A stretch of DNA of 64,000 nucleotides. It comes from Phoebastria nigripes (Eukaryota; Chordata; Aves; Procellariiformes; Diomedeidae). Location: positions 1 to 64,000 of the forward strand of contig JAYKAV010000666.1 in the NCBI GenBank assembly GCA_035582835.1, read 5' to 3'. Positions 63,398 to 64,000 of this stretch are shown piece by piece (positions within the stretch are counted from its first letter, which is position 1; each line of letters begins with the position of its first letter). A program made the translations under genes and the position numbers. Under the pieces are notes generated by a model. The model searched no databases, was not told the DNA's origin, and worked only from the letters and a program-made list of their open reading frames with translations.

Positions 63398-64000
63398 GCT
63401 TTTAAAAAGTAAACAGGACAATTTTTTACTTAGAAGTGAATTTGATATCAAAGAGACTGAAGAAAAATCGGCAACATTCCCAACAAGGCAAAAAATGTAA
63501 ACAAACCACTGCAACTCTAGACCTGGGGAATACATTCTTCGATCCTAAAATGAAAGACTTGAAGGACAAATGCCAAGAAAAATGAAACAGACGCCTGCAC
63601 CTTTAAACACAACCATGCTACAGTGGTGGTGTGTTTGTTTAACACACAGACAGAAGACTTCAGTCTTTGCCAATACTTTTCTCAGTTGCTGACTTCTACT
63701 GCATAAATGCCGGAATTCCTGAAAAACTGGTACAACACCAACAGTCTTGTCCAGTCTCCCCCCGGTTTCCTCACTGCGAAAGAGCAATGACGAACTTTAT
63801 TGCTGAGTAGTCCAATTTCTATTCCTCCCTTTTGTAGGCACAAGCTAATTGCCAACTAAGACTACGGAAATAAAAGAAATGAGATCCATTCCAACCCATC
63901 AGTATATCTGAATCCTATCATGTGAGTTGCCAATTGGTTTTCCAGTCCTCACGCTCAATATCTGCCGTTAATTTGCTTGCTATTTCAAGAACTTGAAGAC

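Larger units (their letters stand above)
27267..64000 (-). other. MPPED2: Upstream MPPED2 intronic sequence (partial)
   Basis: The exon ending at 27266 starts with a phase-2 split Trp codon, so at least one more coding exon must lie upstream (higher coordinates). I looked for reverse-complement traces of the GNHE and DTHSR motif exons and found none, so this 36.7 kb is most simply one long intron or part of one. It contains ancient repeats and microsatellites listed separately. Small alternative or noncoding exons cannot be excluded by eye. Confidence 0.65.

Noticed and set aside
1..64000. tRNA, rRNA, snRNA genes and CRISPR-like arrays
   Set aside because: No tRNA B-box with cloverleaf, no rRNA or snRNA signature and no regular spaced repeats were found on either strand.
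1..64000. Scattered single Ns as a biological signal
   Set aside because: They are isolated ambiguous bases roughly every one to two kb and look like masked or uncertain base calls.

Overview
This window is vertebrate nuclear DNA. It is AT-rich and intron-dominated, with spliced exons, single-base Ns, and no operons or bacterial-type gene packing. A sauropsid, most likely a bird, is the best inference. The recognisable repeats are old and sparse: CR1 LINE relics, MIR/CORE-SINE remnants and degenerate palindromes built around TGAAGTCAATGGG. No young LINE, SINE or LTR element is visible. A turtle or crocodilian cannot be excluded from sequence alone.

The only protein-coding gene I can support is MPPED2 (metallophosphoesterase domain-containing 2, formerly 239FB/C11orf8), on the minus strand. 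Its last three coding exons lie at 27151-27266, 24358-24471 and 21054-21172. They encode a continuous C-terminal segment of about 115 residues (family residues 179-294), with consensus splice sites and matching intron phases. The likely 3' UTR runs down to about 19740. The upstream coding exons, which carry the N-terminus and the GNHE metal-binding motif, were not found between 27267 and 64000, so that 36.7 kb is probably one long intron or part of one.

Layout: 1-19735 is the region downstream of MPPED2 and holds a CR1 relic, a MIR relic, a palindromic repeat, simple repeats and small CpG clusters, but no recognisable gene. 19735-21053 is the likely 3' UTR. 21054-27266 holds the three exons and two introns of about 3.2 and 2.7 kb. 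27267-64000 is upstream MPPED2 intron with a second CR1 relic (55155-56309), MIR remnants, several palindromic ancient repeats, a terminal-inverted-repeat element (52453-52572), microsatellites and a possible conserved regulatory block near 39050-39200.

I did not find a new biological system. The items most worth checking are the conserved Gly at the MPPED2 metal site, the ancient palindrome family, the 15-bp-stem hairpin at 2366-2429, the G-rich tract in the MPPED2 3' UTR, and the strand-biased A/C-rich tracts.
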